64,000 bases of DNA from Mycobacterium barrassiae (GCF_025822765.1 NZ_JACKUK010000016.1:2458-66457), one strand, 5' to 3'; shown: positions 50,674 to 59,345, counted from the first letter of the stretch. The notes: generated by a model not told the origin, from the sequence alone. Translations and numbers: made by a program.

Positions 50674-51098
50674 TGTCTGATTCCGTTACCGCCCAAGGGA
50701 GTCCGGCGCGTGTCCTGGTCGCCAAGCCGGGTCTGGACGGTCACGACCGCGGAGCCAAGATCGTGGCACGCACGCTGCGCGATGCCGGCTTCGAGGTCAT
50801 CTACACCGGCATCCGTCAGCGCATCGAGGACATCGTGTCCATCGCGCTACAGGAAGACGTTGCGCTGGTGGGGCTTTCGATCCTGTCTGGTGCGCACATA
50901 GCGCTGACGAAGCGAACGGTCGACGCGTTGCGTGCCGCCGACGCAGGCGACATCGCCGTCGTGGTCGGCGGGACGATCCCGGAGGCCGACGTACCCAAAC
51001 TCCTGGAATCCGGTGCGGCCGCGGTCTTTCCGACCGGAACACCGCTGGACACGCTCGTCGGCGAGGTCCGCAAGCTGACCGAGAAGGCGGAGAAGTGA
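50673..51098 (+). CDS. Acyl-CoA mutase, B12-binding small subunit
   Basis: A 141-residue Rossmann-type cobalamin domain. The DxHxxG motif is in KPGLDGHDRGAKIV (Asp22, His24, Gly27), the Ser-Xaa-Leu is in VGLSILSGAH and the base-off pocket ends VVVGGTIPEADV and FPTGTPLDTLV. It supplies the B12 for the large subunit as in isobutyryl- and 2-hydroxyisobutyryl-CoA mutases. GTG 50673 shares one base with the large-subunit TAG, so the two are tightly coupled. Confidence 0.95.
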
Positions 51099-51104
51099 CC
51101 CATT

Positions 51105-51166
51105 CGCCGAACGTGCGCTGGCTGCGAAATTCCCGGGCATATTTCGCCGTGAGCGCACATTCGGCG
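51105..51166 (+). repeat. Imperfect hairpin inside the mutase operon
   Basis: Arms CGCCGAACGTGCGCT (51105-51119) and AGCGCACATTCGGCG (51152-51166) pair at 14 of 15 positions and enclose a second stem GCGAAAT/ATTTCGC (51124-51147). The same inner stem is in the terminator at 10890. It sits in the 94 bp between the small subunit and the LLM gene, so it may attenuate or stabilise transcripts. Confidence 0.7.
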
Positions 51167-51192
51167 CTGACGTTACAGAAGGCGGATCCGTC

Positions 51193-52149
51193 ATGAGACT
51201 GGGCGTGATGATCGGGGCCGAGCGCGGGGATATGGCGCGCAAGGTCAAGAAGCTGCTCGAGGACATCGAGTGGGCGGAAGCGGCGGGTATGGACACCGCG
51301 TGGATGCCGCAGGTGCCCAACGATTTCGACTGCCTGACCATGGTCTCCCTGATGGGTTCGCGCACGTCGCGAATCGAGCTGGGCACCGCCGTCGTGCCGC
51401 TGCAGGCGCAGCATCCGATCGCGTTGGCGCGCCAGGCGTTGTCCGTTCATGCGGGCACGGGAGGACGGCTGGCGCTCGGCGTCGGTCCGTCGCACCATTG
51501 GATCGTGCGCGACATGCTCGGCATCCCCTACGAGAAGCCGGCGGCCTACACCCGCGACTATCTCGAGGTGCTCAACGCCGCGATCGCCGGCCCCGGCGAC
51601 GTCGACGTGGAGAACGACACGTTCACCGTGCACAACCCGACCGTCCTCGCCGCCGACCCGCCGATGCCGGTGCTGGTGTCCGCGCTCGGACCCGTGATGC
51701 TGCAGATCGCAGGGGAACTCGCCGACGGCACGGTGCTGTGGATGGCCGACGAGCGCGCAATCGGTGAGCACATCGCGCCGCGCATCACCAAAGCCGCAGA
51801 CAATGCGGGGCGCCCGGCCCCACGGATCGTCGCGGGCATCCCGGTGTGCTTGTGCGCCAACTCAGAGATCGAGGCCGCCAAGGAGCGTGCCAACCGCATC
51901 CTGGCCGAGGCGGAGACGTCGCCGAACTATCAGCGGTTGCTGGATCGCGGCGACGCGCGCGACGTCGGCGACCTGACCGCGGCGGGTGACGAGGAGGCAA
52001 TCCTCGCGCGCTTCCGCCAGTTCGCGGACGCCGGGGTGACCGACCTGTCGGTCCGCCTGCTGCCGATCGGCGAGAACCGCGACGAACTGATCGCCTCGAA
52101 ATACCGCACCCGCGAGGTGATCGCCGAACTCGCCAAGGCCGTGCGGTGA
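51193..52149 (+). CDS. LLM-class flavin/F420-dependent oxidoreductase
   Basis: A 318-residue luciferase-like TIM-barrel enzyme. Opening MRLGVMIGAERGDMARKVKK, DTAWMPQVPNDFDCLTM, SRIELGTAVVPLQAQHP and LALGVGPSHHWIV are typical of mycobacterial F420-dependent members, but FMN use cannot be excluded. It could dehydrogenate, reduce a double bond or act as a monooxygenase on the pathway intermediate. Its TGA overlaps the CoA transferase GTG by four bases. Confidence 0.88.
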   Translation: MRLGVMIGAERGDMARKVKKLLEDIEWAEAAGMDTAWMPQVPNDFDCLTMVSLMGSRTSRIELGTAVVPLQAQHPIALARQALSVHAGTGGRLALGVGPSHHWIVRDMLGIPYEKPAAYTRDYLEVLNAAIAGPGDVDVENDTFTVHNPTVLAADPPMPVLVSALGPVMLQIAGELADGTVLWMADERAIGEHIAPRITKAADNAGRPAPRIVAGIPVCLCANSEIEAAKERANRILAEAETSPNYQRLLDRGDARDVGDLTAAGDEEAILARFRQFADAGVTDLSVRLLPIGENRDELIASKYRTREVIAELAKAVR

Positions 52150-53207
52150 GCCAAGCCGGACCACTGGCGGGCATCCGGATCCTCGAGGTCGGAGTGATGC
52201 TCGCGGGCCCGTACGCGACCATGCTGCTGGCCGATCTCGGTGCCGAGGTCATCAAGATCGAACCGCCTGGTGGCGAGATCTCGCGCCAGGTCAGTGACAG
52301 CTACTTCGCGAGCCTCAACCGCAACAAGCAGAGCATCGTCCTGGATCTGCGCTCAGATGAAGGGCGTCAGCGCCTCGGTGAACTCGTCGCGAATTCGCAT
52401 GCGCTGCTGGTGAATATGAAGCCCTCAGCGATCAAGCGGCTGGGACTCACTTACGAGGCACTGCGACAGTTCAACGACCGGATCGTGTGCGTCGCGCTGA
52501 CCGGGTTCGGGTTGAACGGCGGTGACAATCCCGCGTTCGACTACGTCATCCAGGCGGCGACGGGCGTGGCGGCGATGACGGGCAATCCCGACGATCCGCC
52601 GACCCTGCCGGGCTATTCATCGGCCGACAACTCGACCGGGCTCACGGCGGCGCTCGGCCTGCTCGCGCAGATCGTCTCGGGACGTGGGGGACAGGTCGAT
52701 GTCTCACTGCGGGACGTGATGCTGTCTCAACTGAACTACCGCGCCTCGGCCTATCTGAACGACGGCGTGGCGCCGCAGCGGTACCCCTACGGCGCCCACT
52801 CGTATTACGTTCCGGCGCAGCTCTTCTCGACCGCCGACGGTTTCCTCGCGTTGTTCATCACGCACGACGCATTCTGGAAGTCGTTCGCCGCGGAGGCGCG
52901 GATCGAGGGGTTCACGACGATGGCCGAACGAGCGGCCCGCCGTGAGGAGGTGCTCGCCGTCGTCGCCGCCGCCCTTGCCGCGGACACCGCGAAGCACTGG
53001 GAGGCCAGGTTACGGCCGCTGGGGATTCCGGCCGCCGCCGTGCGAACGCTGCCTGAAGCGCTGGAGGCGACGCCTGAAGTCATCGTCACCGCAGGGGATT
53101 TCCGGTTGGTCGGCAGTCCGATCCACATCGACGGGTATGACCCCGAATACCGTCCGGCGCCGCGCATCGACGAACATGCCGAGCCGACGTCACCTCAGTC
53201 GTCGTAG
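52146..53207 (+). CDS. Class III (CaiB/BaiF) CoA-transferase
   Basis: A 353-residue CoA-transferase of the formyl-CoA transferase/alpha-methylacyl-CoA racemase family. The catalytic Asp132 is in NPAFDYVIQAATGVAAMTG; the CoA-binding opening LAGIRILEVGVMLAGPYATM and KIEPPGGEISRQ are present. It could move CoA from one acid to another or racemise a 2-methylacyl-CoA. In a mutase operon a CoA transfer onto a dicarboxylic acid, or an epimerase step, are both reasonable. The 3' end overlaps the convergent ferredoxin gene by 13 bp. Confidence 0.9.
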   Translation: MSQAGPLAGIRILEVGVMLAGPYATMLLADLGAEVIKIEPPGGEISRQVSDSYFASLNRNKQSIVLDLRSDEGRQRLGELVANSHALLVNMKPSAIKRLGLTYEALRQFNDRIVCVALTGFGLNGGDNPAFDYVIQAATGVAAMTGNPDDPPTLPGYSSADNSTGLTAALGLLAQIVSGRGGQVDVSLRDVMLSQLNYRASAYLNDGVAPQRYPYGAHSYYVPAQLFSTADGFLALFITHDAFWKSFAAEARIEGFTTMAERAARREEVLAVVAAALAADTAKHWEARLRPLGIPAAAVRTLPEALEATPEVIVTAGDFRLVGSPIHIDGYDPEYRPAPRIDEHAEPTSPQSS

Positions 53208-53524
53208 GTGAAGCTGATCGAATCCGTGTCCGGAACCGCTTGGCAGGTCAGGATGTATCCCTCTTCGACCTCGTCCTCGTCCAGCGCGTCGTTGACACGC
53301 ATGGTTGCTTTGCCTTCGACGAGCTTGCCCATGCAGGTGCCGCAGTTGCCGGCTTCGCACGAGAACGGGGGAGCGAGGCCAGCGCGCCGTGCGCTTTCCA
53401 GGAGAGTCTCGTTGGGGACCCGCCGCACCGATACCGTCTTTCGGTCGAGCACGATGGTCACTTGCCCGTCGTCGGCGGGTGAGCTCGGCGCCGGTTCTGC
53501 CGTCACAAGCCTCTCTCCTGGCAC
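53195..53524 (-). CDS. 2Fe-2S plant-type ferredoxin
   Basis: A 109-residue ferredoxin. Cluster ligands are Cys56, Cys61, Cys64 and Cys94 in PFSCEAGNCGTCMGKLV and YILTCQA, the CX4CX2CX29C pattern. No reductase or oxygenase domain is fused, in contrast to KshB-like proteins, so it needs an outside reductase and an acceptor such as a P450 or oxygenase, neither of which is in the window. It is transcribed on the minus strand from a region with the GAGAAT palindrome. Confidence 0.93.
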   Translation of the reverse strand: MPGERLVTAEPAPSSPADDGQVTIVLDRKTVSVRRVPNETLLESARRAGLAPPFSCEAGNCGTCMGKLVEGKATMRVNDALDEDEVEEGYILTCQAVPDTDSISFTYDD

Positions 53525-53541
53525 ATTGGTTCTGTCAATTA

Positions 53542-53579
53542 GAGAATACCATTCTCGTTAAATGATACGCTATTCTCAA
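53542..53579. promoter_or_regulatory. GAGAAT-N3-ATTCTC operator between ferredoxin and FadD
   Basis: GAGAATACCATTCTC (53542-53556) is a perfect 6-bp inverted repeat with a three-base centre. A second half-site, ATTCTCA (53572-53578), follows. It lies 18 bp upstream of the ferredoxin start and about 65 bp before the fadD start. The same symmetrical sequence with another centre is at 59287. A TetR-type dimer is the likely reader. Confidence 0.75.
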
Positions 53580-53621
53580 ATTCGCGTCATGACGGACGGC
53601 AGCGGCGAGTGAGGACAGGCT

Positions 53622-55019
53622 GTGGGTGAGGCGATCGCGCTCGCTTTCGAGGAGCGTGAGTACACGCTGTCCGAACTCGACGCGCTGGCCGGCGGCATGG
53701 CCGGCACCCTCGAGCAACACGGCGTCGGGCAAGGCGACCGGGTCGCGCTGATGTCGTCGAATCGGCCCGAATTCGTCATCGCGCTGCGGGCCGTCTGGCA
53801 GCTGGGCGCATCGGCGGTCCTGCTCAGCCCGGCGTGGAAGCGCACCGAGGTCGAGCATGCCCTCATCCTGACCAGGCCGACATATGCGGTCGGTGACCAT
53901 CCGGTGCTCGCCGAGTTGATGTCGATGCTGTCGTTGGATCAGCCGATCACGCCCGGCCATCGGGCCGTCGAACCGCAGGCGCCCGAGTCCGATGCGCTCT
54001 TCGTCTTCAGTTCGGGCACCACCGGTATGCCCAAGGCGGTGCGCCATACGCACGGCTCGTTCGCGGTGGCGGTGCGGCACTGGCGCGATGCGCTGGGCCT
54101 GTCCGCGGCGGATCGTATGCAGATCATGACGCCGCCCTCGCACATCCTCGGGCTGCTCAACATCGCGATGGCGCTCGACACGGGCACCTGGATCCGGTTG
54201 CACAGCCGCTTCGACATCGACCAGATGCTGCGGCACATCGAGTCCGACCGGATCACCATCGAGATGGCCGTGGCACCGATCGCCTTGGCGCTGGCAGCAC
54301 ATCCCAACCTCGAGAAGTACGACCTGTCCTCACTGCGGTATGTGATGTGGTGTGCCACCCCGGTCACCGAGAGCGTCGCCGACGTCGTCACGCGCCGGAC
54401 GGGGGTGAACTGGGTGACCGCATACGGCGCCAGTGAGCTGCCGGTGATCTCGTGCAATGAGTTGACCGGCGCCCGCCTCGACACCGTGGGGCGTGCCGTC
54501 CCGGGTGTCGACCTGCGAGTGGTGTCGCTGGAGACCGGCCAGGTGGTGGCGCCGGGCGAACCCGGGGAGATCCAGGTGCGGTCCGACACCGTGATGGCCG
54601 GGTATCTGCCGGATTCGGCCACCCCCGAAGCCTTTTCGGACGGCTGGTATAGGACAGGCGACGTCGGCTACCTAGACGCCGAGGGCTGGTTGCGGATCAC
54701 CGACCGCTCAAAGGAAATGATCAAGGTGCGCGGCTTTCAGGTCGCACCTGCCGAGATCGAAGCCGTGCTGCACAGCCATCCGGCGGTCGAGGATTGCGCT
54801 GTGTTCGGCGTACCCGATCCGGCGAACGGCGAGGCGATCGTCGCTGCGGTCAAGACGTCCGCCTCCGTCGACGCCCAGGAGCTTGCTGCCCTCATCGGCG
54901 ATCGGCTCGCCTCGTACAAACGACCCAGCCAAATCACGTTCGTGGACGAAATACCTCGTCTGCCATCAGGAAAGGTATTGCGTCGAGTGTTGAAGGAGCG
55001 TCTGTGGACGTCCGTCTGA
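53622..55019 (+). CDS. Acyl-CoA synthetase (AMP-forming), second
   Basis: A 465-residue FadD-type ligase, shorter than usual at the N-terminus. The P-loop is FVFSSGTTGMPKAVRHTHGS, and YGASELPVISC, GWYRTGDVGYLDAEGWL and DRSKEMIKVRGFQVAPAEIE follow, with the C-terminal Lys in RLPSGKVLRRVLKERL. It starts a plus-strand run with two acyl-CoA dehydrogenases and a crotonase. The FadD of this arm and the one at 46.5 kb could act on different acids. GTG 53622. Confidence 0.92.
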   Translation: MGEAIALAFEEREYTLSELDALAGGMAGTLEQHGVGQGDRVALMSSNRPEFVIALRAVWQLGASAVLLSPAWKRTEVEHALILTRPTYAVGDHPVLAELMSMLSLDQPITPGHRAVEPQAPESDALFVFSSGTTGMPKAVRHTHGSFAVAVRHWRDALGLSAADRMQIMTPPSHILGLLNIAMALDTGTWIRLHSRFDIDQMLRHIESDRITIEMAVAPIALALAAHPNLEKYDLSSLRYVMWCATPVTESVADVVTRRTGVNWVTAYGASELPVISCNELTGARLDTVGRAVPGVDLRVVSLETGQVVAPGEPGEIQVRSDTVMAGYLPDSATPEAFSDGWYRTGDVGYLDAEGWLRITDRSKEMIKVRGFQVAPAEIEAVLHSHPAVEDCAVFGVPDPANGEAIVAAVKTSASVDAQELAALIGDRLASYKRPSQITFVDEIPRLPSGKVLRRVLKERLWTSV

Positions 55020-55819
55020 CAAGTGAACAACAACAGTTGCGCGACGCCGCGGCCAAGCTCGCCGACGATCTCGGCCCTGGCTCGGTCGCCGACCTCGACG
55101 ACGAGAGTCGGCGCGTTCGGCTGGAGAAGGCCGTCGAGGACACGGGTTTTCGCACGCTGCGCTCCGATGGCGCATCCGGTGTCGAGGTGGCCATCGTCGC
55201 CGAGGAGTTCGCACGCGGCCTGGTCGACGTGCCGTTCATCGGACCGGTGCTTGCCGACGACCTGCGGCGTGCACTGGGGCACGAGCCGTCGGCCGCCCCG
55301 GCGGATGATGAAGCCGTCGACCTGACGAAAAGCCTTGCCGGAGTGATCGAATCGCCCCTCGAACTCGGCGAGTTGACGGAGGAGGACGCCGGCCGGTGGC
55401 GTGCACTCGCACTCACCGTGACCTGTGCCGACCTGGTGGGCGCCGCGCGCGGCGCGCATACGCTGGCGTGCGAGTACGCCAAGGTCCGCGAACAGTACGG
55501 CGCGACCATCGGCTCCTATCAGGCGATCGGCCACCTGCTGGCCGAGAGCCTTGCTCTCATCGAGGGATCGATCAGTGTGCTGCGCCACGCCGCGTGGGCG
55601 GTCGATGAACTGCCGAGCGCGGAGGCCATCGAGGTGGCGCGGGTGGCCAAGATCTACTGTGCGCGTGCGGCGCTGACCGTGTGCGAAACTTCGATCCAGG
55701 TGCACGGCGGTATCGGCAACACCTGGGAGTGCCTTGCCCACGTCTACCTACGGCGGGTGCTGTCCGCCACCGAGACGTGGCCCGTCAAGCTGGAGGAGCT
55801 GACCATTGGATTTCCGTGA
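55004..55819 (+). CDS. Acyl-CoA dehydrogenase, small/partner subunit
   Basis: A 271-residue protein with the N- and C-terminal halves of an acyl-CoA dehydrogenase, but shortened through the middle beta domain. The C-terminal YAKVREQYGATIGSYQAIGH, and TSIQVHGGIGNTWECLAHVYLR are typical. Its length is clearly below the usual ~380, which fits one partner of the alpha2beta2 dehydrogenases used for bulky CoA substrates in mycobacteria (FadE28-FadE29 type). GTG 55004 lies within the end of fadD (16-bp overlap), with AAGGAG upstream. Confidence 0.87.
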   Translation: MDVRLTSEQQQLRDAAAKLADDLGPGSVADLDDESRRVRLEKAVEDTGFRTLRSDGASGVEVAIVAEEFARGLVDVPFIGPVLADDLRRALGHEPSAAPADDEAVDLTKSLAGVIESPLELGELTEEDAGRWRALALTVTCADLVGAARGAHTLACEYAKVREQYGATIGSYQAIGHLLAESLALIEGSISVLRHAAWAVDELPSAEAIEVARVAKIYCARAALTVCETSIQVHGGIGNTWECLAHVYLRRVLSATETWPVKLEELTIGFP

Positions 55820-56903
55820 TTCGCCGGAGGAAGCCGCGTTCCGGGAACGGCTGCGCGCCTGGCTGATCGAACAGAAGGGCAAGTTCCCGACGTCGGGCGA
55901 CGAATACTGGGCCGCCCAAGGCGAGTGGCACCAGGCGCTGTATCAGGCCGGCTTTTTCGGTACGTCGTGGCCGAAGGAATACGGTGGCCAGGATCTGCCT
56001 CCGGTGTACGACGTCATCGTCGACGAGGAGATCGCCAAGGCGGGGGCCCCCGCGCGCCCGAGCCTGGGGTATCTGGTCGTGGCGTTTGGCCATCATGGAA
56101 GCAAGGAACTGCAGCAGCGATTCCTGCCCGGCATGATCAACGGCACCGAGCGGTGGTGCCAGGGCTTCTCGGAGCCCGGCGCCGGTTCGGATCTCGCCTC
56201 GCTGACCACGACGGCCACCCGCGACGGCGGGGATTCCGGGGAGTACGTGATCCACGGTCACAAGATCTGGACGAGCTACTCCGATGTCGCCGACTGGTGT
56301 CTGTTGCTGGCGAGGACTGACAAGGATGTGCCGAAGCATCGCGGGATCTCGGCGTTCGTCGTTTCGATGCATCAGCCCGGTGTTGAGCAGCGGCCTCTGA
56401 AGATGATCAGCGGCGTCACCAAGGAATTCGGCCAGGTGACCTTCGACGGCGCGCGTGTCCCGGCCGAGAATCTGGTCGGCAGCCTCGGGGAGGGCTGGAA
56501 GCTCGCGATGACGGTCGTCAGCCATGAGCGCGAACCGTCGACGCTTGGCTTCTCCGCGCGCTATGGGAAACTGGTGCGCCAGTTGGCATCCCGGGTGGAC
56601 GGCACGCCGCCCGAAGAGTTGGCATGGGCGTGGGTGCAGACCGAAATGCTCAGGTTGCACGTGCGCCGACGGCTCTCCGAACAACTCGACGGCATGACGC
56701 ACGGGCCGCAGGGCTCGCTGGACAAGCTGTTGATGACCTGGGTCGAGCAGTCCGTCGGCCATGCGGCGCTCGCTACTGTGGGCACCAGTGATCCCGAACT
56801 GTTCGGCGCCTACATGTACAGCCGTGCGCAGAGCGTGATGGGCGGAACGTCACAGATTCAGAAGAACATCATCGCTTCGCGGATTCTCGGATTAGGAGTC
56901 TAG
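55806..56903 (+). CDS. Acyl-CoA dehydrogenase, large partner subunit
   Basis: A 365-residue flavoprotein with GFSEPGAGSDLASLTTTATR in the substrate loop, the FAD-binding IHGHKIWTSYSDVADWC and the end RAQSVMGGTSQIQKNIIASRILGLGV. It begins at TTG 55806 inside the end of the previous gene (14-bp overlap). Together with the short partner it should make a heterotetramer that introduces an alpha,beta double bond into a branched or cyclic acyl-CoA. Confidence 0.9.
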   Translation: MDFRDSPEEAAFRERLRAWLIEQKGKFPTSGDEYWAAQGEWHQALYQAGFFGTSWPKEYGGQDLPPVYDVIVDEEIAKAGAPARPSLGYLVVAFGHHGSKELQQRFLPGMINGTERWCQGFSEPGAGSDLASLTTTATRDGGDSGEYVIHGHKIWTSYSDVADWCLLLARTDKDVPKHRGISAFVVSMHQPGVEQRPLKMISGVTKEFGQVTFDGARVPAENLVGSLGEGWKLAMTVVSHEREPSTLGFSARYGKLVRQLASRVDGTPPEELAWAWVQTEMLRLHVRRRLSEQLDGMTHGPQGSLDKLLMTWVEQSVGHAALATVGTSDPELFGAYMYSRAQSVMGGTSQIQKNIIASRILGLGV

Positions 56904-57671
56904 ATGTACGGAATGCCGGACGAGATCGACGTCAAGGCCGACGGCGGCCTGCGGATCATCACGCTCAACCGCCCGGATGAGCTCAATGCGGTCAACGATC
57001 CGTTGCACGTGGGATTGGCCAAGATCTGGGAAGAGCTCAATGAGGACACCTCCGCCCGGGCCGCGGTGATCACCGGTGCGGGACGGGCCTTTTCGGCCGG
57101 CGGCGACTTCAACTACCTCGACGAGTTGCGCAACGACGAAGCGCTGCGTCAGAAGACGATCAAGCATGGGCGCGACCTCGTCATCGGTATGGTGCGATGC
57201 CGGATCCCGGTGATCGCCGCCGTCAACGGTCCAGCCGTCGGGCTGGGCTGCAGCCTGGCGGCCCTTTCGGACATCGTGTACATGGCCGAGAACGCATTCT
57301 TCGCCGATCCGCATGTGTCGATCGGGTTGGTGGCCGCCGACGGTGGGCCCTTGGTGTGGCCGTCGCAGATAAGTCTGTTGCACGCCAAGGAATTCGCGTT
57401 CACCGGCATCCGGATCAAGGCCGCGCGAGCGCTCGAACTGGGAATGGCCAACCACGTCGTTGCCGATCCGCTGGCCGAGGCGATCGCGTGCGCGACGAAG
57501 ATCATGGAGTTGCCGCAGCAGGCGCTCGAGAGCACCAAGCGGCTGATGAACCTGCAACTCGAGAAGTCGGTGATGGCGTCACTGGACTACGCGAACCTCT
57601 CCGAATACGTGTCGTTCGGGACTGCCGACTTCAACAAGATCGTCGACGGGCTGATCGCGAAGGACAAGTAG
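56904..57671 (+). CDS. Crotonase-fold protein lacking both catalytic glutamates
   Basis: A 255-residue crotonase with the oxyanion loop ITGAGRAFSAGGDFNYLD and GPAVGLGCSLAALSDIVYM. Rat crotonase uses Glu144 and Glu164; the matching positions here are Ser117 (GLGCSLA) and His137 (FADPHVSIG), while Asp146 appears in GLVAADGG. Therefore hydration of an enoyl-CoA by the standard route is unlikely, and other crotonase chemistry (isomerase, decarboxylase, C-C hydrolase) should be considered. The ATG directly follows the dehydrogenase stop, so it is co-translated. Confidence 0.85.
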   Translation: MYGMPDEIDVKADGGLRIITLNRPDELNAVNDPLHVGLAKIWEELNEDTSARAAVITGAGRAFSAGGDFNYLDELRNDEALRQKTIKHGRDLVIGMVRCRIPVIAAVNGPAVGLGCSLAALSDIVYMAENAFFADPHVSIGLVAADGGPLVWPSQISLLHAKEFAFTGIRIKAARALELGMANHVVADPLAEAIACATKIMELPQQALESTKRLMNLQLEKSVMASLDYANLSEYVSFGTADFNKIVDGLIAKDK

Positions 57672-57680
57672 CGGATCCCG

Positions 57681-57741
57681 CGAGAAGACGCGAACACACC
57701 CAATTTGGGGGCATTTTAGGGGGATTTCGCGTCTGCTCGCC
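57681..57741. terminator. Hairpin between convergent crotonase and SDR genes
   Basis: AGACGCGAA (57687-57695) pairs with TTCGCGTCT (57727-57735), and GCGAG (57681-57685) with CTCGC (57737-57741) outside. The outer arm is the same AGACGCGAA word as in the hairpin at 10874. It lies in the 71 bp between two convergent genes, as expected for a bidirectional terminator. Confidence 0.68.
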
Positions 57742-57742
57742 G

Positions 57743-58489
57743 TTAAAAGGTGAGCTCTTCGGAACGCTGGATGGTGCCGGTGACACCGCCTGCGTCCTGC
57801 TGGGCCAGCCGCACCGCGGCGTCGGCCATCGCCTCCGGTGGCTCGACCATCTCGGGCGGGATCTCCATGCCGCCGCCTCCGGCCTGCCATCCCTCGGTGA
57901 GGACGACCCGCGACGGGCTCAGGCAGTTCACGGCGATGTTGTCGGCCTTGAGGTCGGCGGCCAAGCCGAGGTACAGGCGCTCGACCCCGGCCTTGGACAC
58001 CCAGTAGGCGTTGGCGCCGTGCTCGATCATCCCGACGCCGGTCGTGGTGATCGCCACCAGCGAGCCGCCGCCGCGCGCTTTCACATGCGGTATGACGGCC
58101 TTCGTCACCAGGAACACCCCGGTGAGGTTGACGTTGAGGCACAACTGCCACCGCTTCAGCGGCGTCGACTCGATCGGGCCGAGCCCCAGCACCCCGGCGT
58201 TGGCGATCAGGATGTCGATGCCGCCGAACTCCGAAACCGTTGTAGCGACGGCATTCTCTACAGACTCCTCGCTGGAGACGTCGCAGTGCACCGGCAGGGC
58301 TCGGCCGCCGGCTGAGGCGATGCGCTCGGCGACGCCATGAATCGTGCCGGGTACCTTGCCCTCCTGCTCCGAACGCGCCGCGACGGCCACCGCCGCACCC
58401 TCGCGGGCCAGCGCCGTGGCGATCGTCGCTCCGATACCGCGGCTGGCTCCGGCGACGAAGGCCACCTTGCCTGCCAGCGATCCGGTCAC
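57743..58489 (-). CDS. Short-chain dehydrogenase
   Basis: A 248-residue SDR with AGASRGIGATIATALAREGA, NAGVLGLGPIE and the catalytic YxxxK in NAYWVSKAGVERL. The catalytic Ser region reads VAITTTGVG, with Thr in place of Ser. Its ATG overlaps the previous gene's stop (ATGA) so the two SDR genes are one unit. It should oxidise a hydroxy group in the same acyl-CoA pathway. Substrate unknown. Confidence 0.9.
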   Translation of the reverse strand: MTGSLAGKVAFVAGASRGIGATIATALAREGAAVAVAARSEQEGKVPGTIHGVAERIASAGGRALPVHCDVSSEESVENAVATTVSEFGGIDILIANAGVLGLGPIESTPLKRWQLCLNVNLTGVFLVTKAVIPHVKARGGGSLVAITTTGVGMIEHGANAYWVSKAGVERLYLGLAADLKADNIAVNCLSPSRVVLTEGWQAGGGGMEIPPEMVEPPEAMADAAVRLAQQDAGGVTGTIQRSEELTF

Positions 58490-59250
58490 TTCGGCGGGAA
58501 CCGTAATGCTCCGTCGAGGCGAATGATCTCGCCGTTGAGGTAGTCGTTCTCGACGATGCTCTGGGCCAGTTGGGCGTATTCCGTCGACCGGCCCATGCGC
58601 TTGGGGAATGGCACCTGCGGACCCCAGTACTGCTCGAGTTGGTCGGCCGCCTTGCCGTACGCAGGTGTGTTGATGGTGCCTGGCGCAATGGTGACGACGC
58701 GGATACCCAACGGCGAGAGGTCGCGTGCCGCAACGAGTGTCATGCCGAGCACGCCACCCTTGGCTGCCGAGTAGGGGAGTTGGCCGATCTGCCCCTCAAA
58801 GCCGGCGATCGAGGCGGTGTTGATGATGACGCCCCTGCCGCCCTCGTCGAGCGGCTCCGACTTGGCGATCTCGGCCGCCGACAGGCGCATCACGTTGAAG
58901 ACTGCGGTCAGATAGAACTCGATCGTCTTCTTGAAGCCATCGAGATCGAGCGGCGACCCGTCCTTACCGATGAGCCTGCCGCCACTGGCGGGGCCGCCGT
59001 GGGTGTCGACCGAGATGCGCAGCGGGGCGAGGGAGGCGGCTTCGGCGATGGCCGCATTGACCGACTCCTCGGACGTGGCGTCGGTGCGGACATAGCGCAC
59101 ACCGAGTTCACCCTCCAACTCCTTGCCCTTGTCGTCGGCCAGGTCGGCGACCACGACCTTGGCGCCAGCACCGTGCAGGCGCCGGACCGTCGCCTCGCCA
59201 AGGCCACCTGCGCCTCCGACAACAATCGCCGAGCTACCTGCGATTTGCAT
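58486..59250 (-). CDS. 3-hydroxyacyl-CoA dehydrogenase type-2-like SDR
   Basis: A 254-residue SDR like human HSD17B10: the nucleotide motif GGAGGLGEATVRRL, the segment GVIINTASIAGFEGQIGQLP with Ser, and YSAAKGGVLGMTL with Tyr and Lys. Such enzymes oxidise 2-methyl-3-hydroxyacyl-CoA. That would fit a branched acyl-CoA pathway. Start ATG 59250 is 37 bp from the GAGAAT palindrome at 59287, which is divergent to the meaB gene. Confidence 0.9.
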   Translation of the reverse strand: MQIAGSSAIVVGGAGGLGEATVRRLHGAGAKVVVADLADDKGKELEGELGVRYVRTDATSEESVNAAIAEAASLAPLRISVDTHGGPASGGRLIGKDGSPLDLDGFKKTIEFYLTAVFNVMRLSAAEIAKSEPLDEGGRGVIINTASIAGFEGQIGQLPYSAAKGGVLGMTLVAARDLSPLGIRVVTIAPGTINTPAYGKAADQLEQYWGPQVPFPKRMGRSTEYAQLAQSIVENDYLNGEIIRLDGALRFPPK

Positions 59251-59286
59251 GTGATTCCCCTTCTTGCAACTGGCACTCTCGGACTG

Positions 59287-59303
59287 TGAGAATATCATTC
59301 TCA
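59287..59303. promoter_or_regulatory. Perfect TGAGAAT-ATC-ATTCTCA operator
   Basis: TGAGAATATCATTCTCA has 7-bp arms around ATC and no mismatch. It lies between the divergent SDR (59250) and meaB (59346) genes. It is the best copy of the symmetrical word seen at 53542, and its ATTCTCA half also occurs twice in the 48.9-49.1 kb divergent region. Confidence 0.78.
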
Positions 59304-59345
59304 TGTGTTCCGAGACAGAGATGCCTGCTCCGTAAGCTGTACGGA

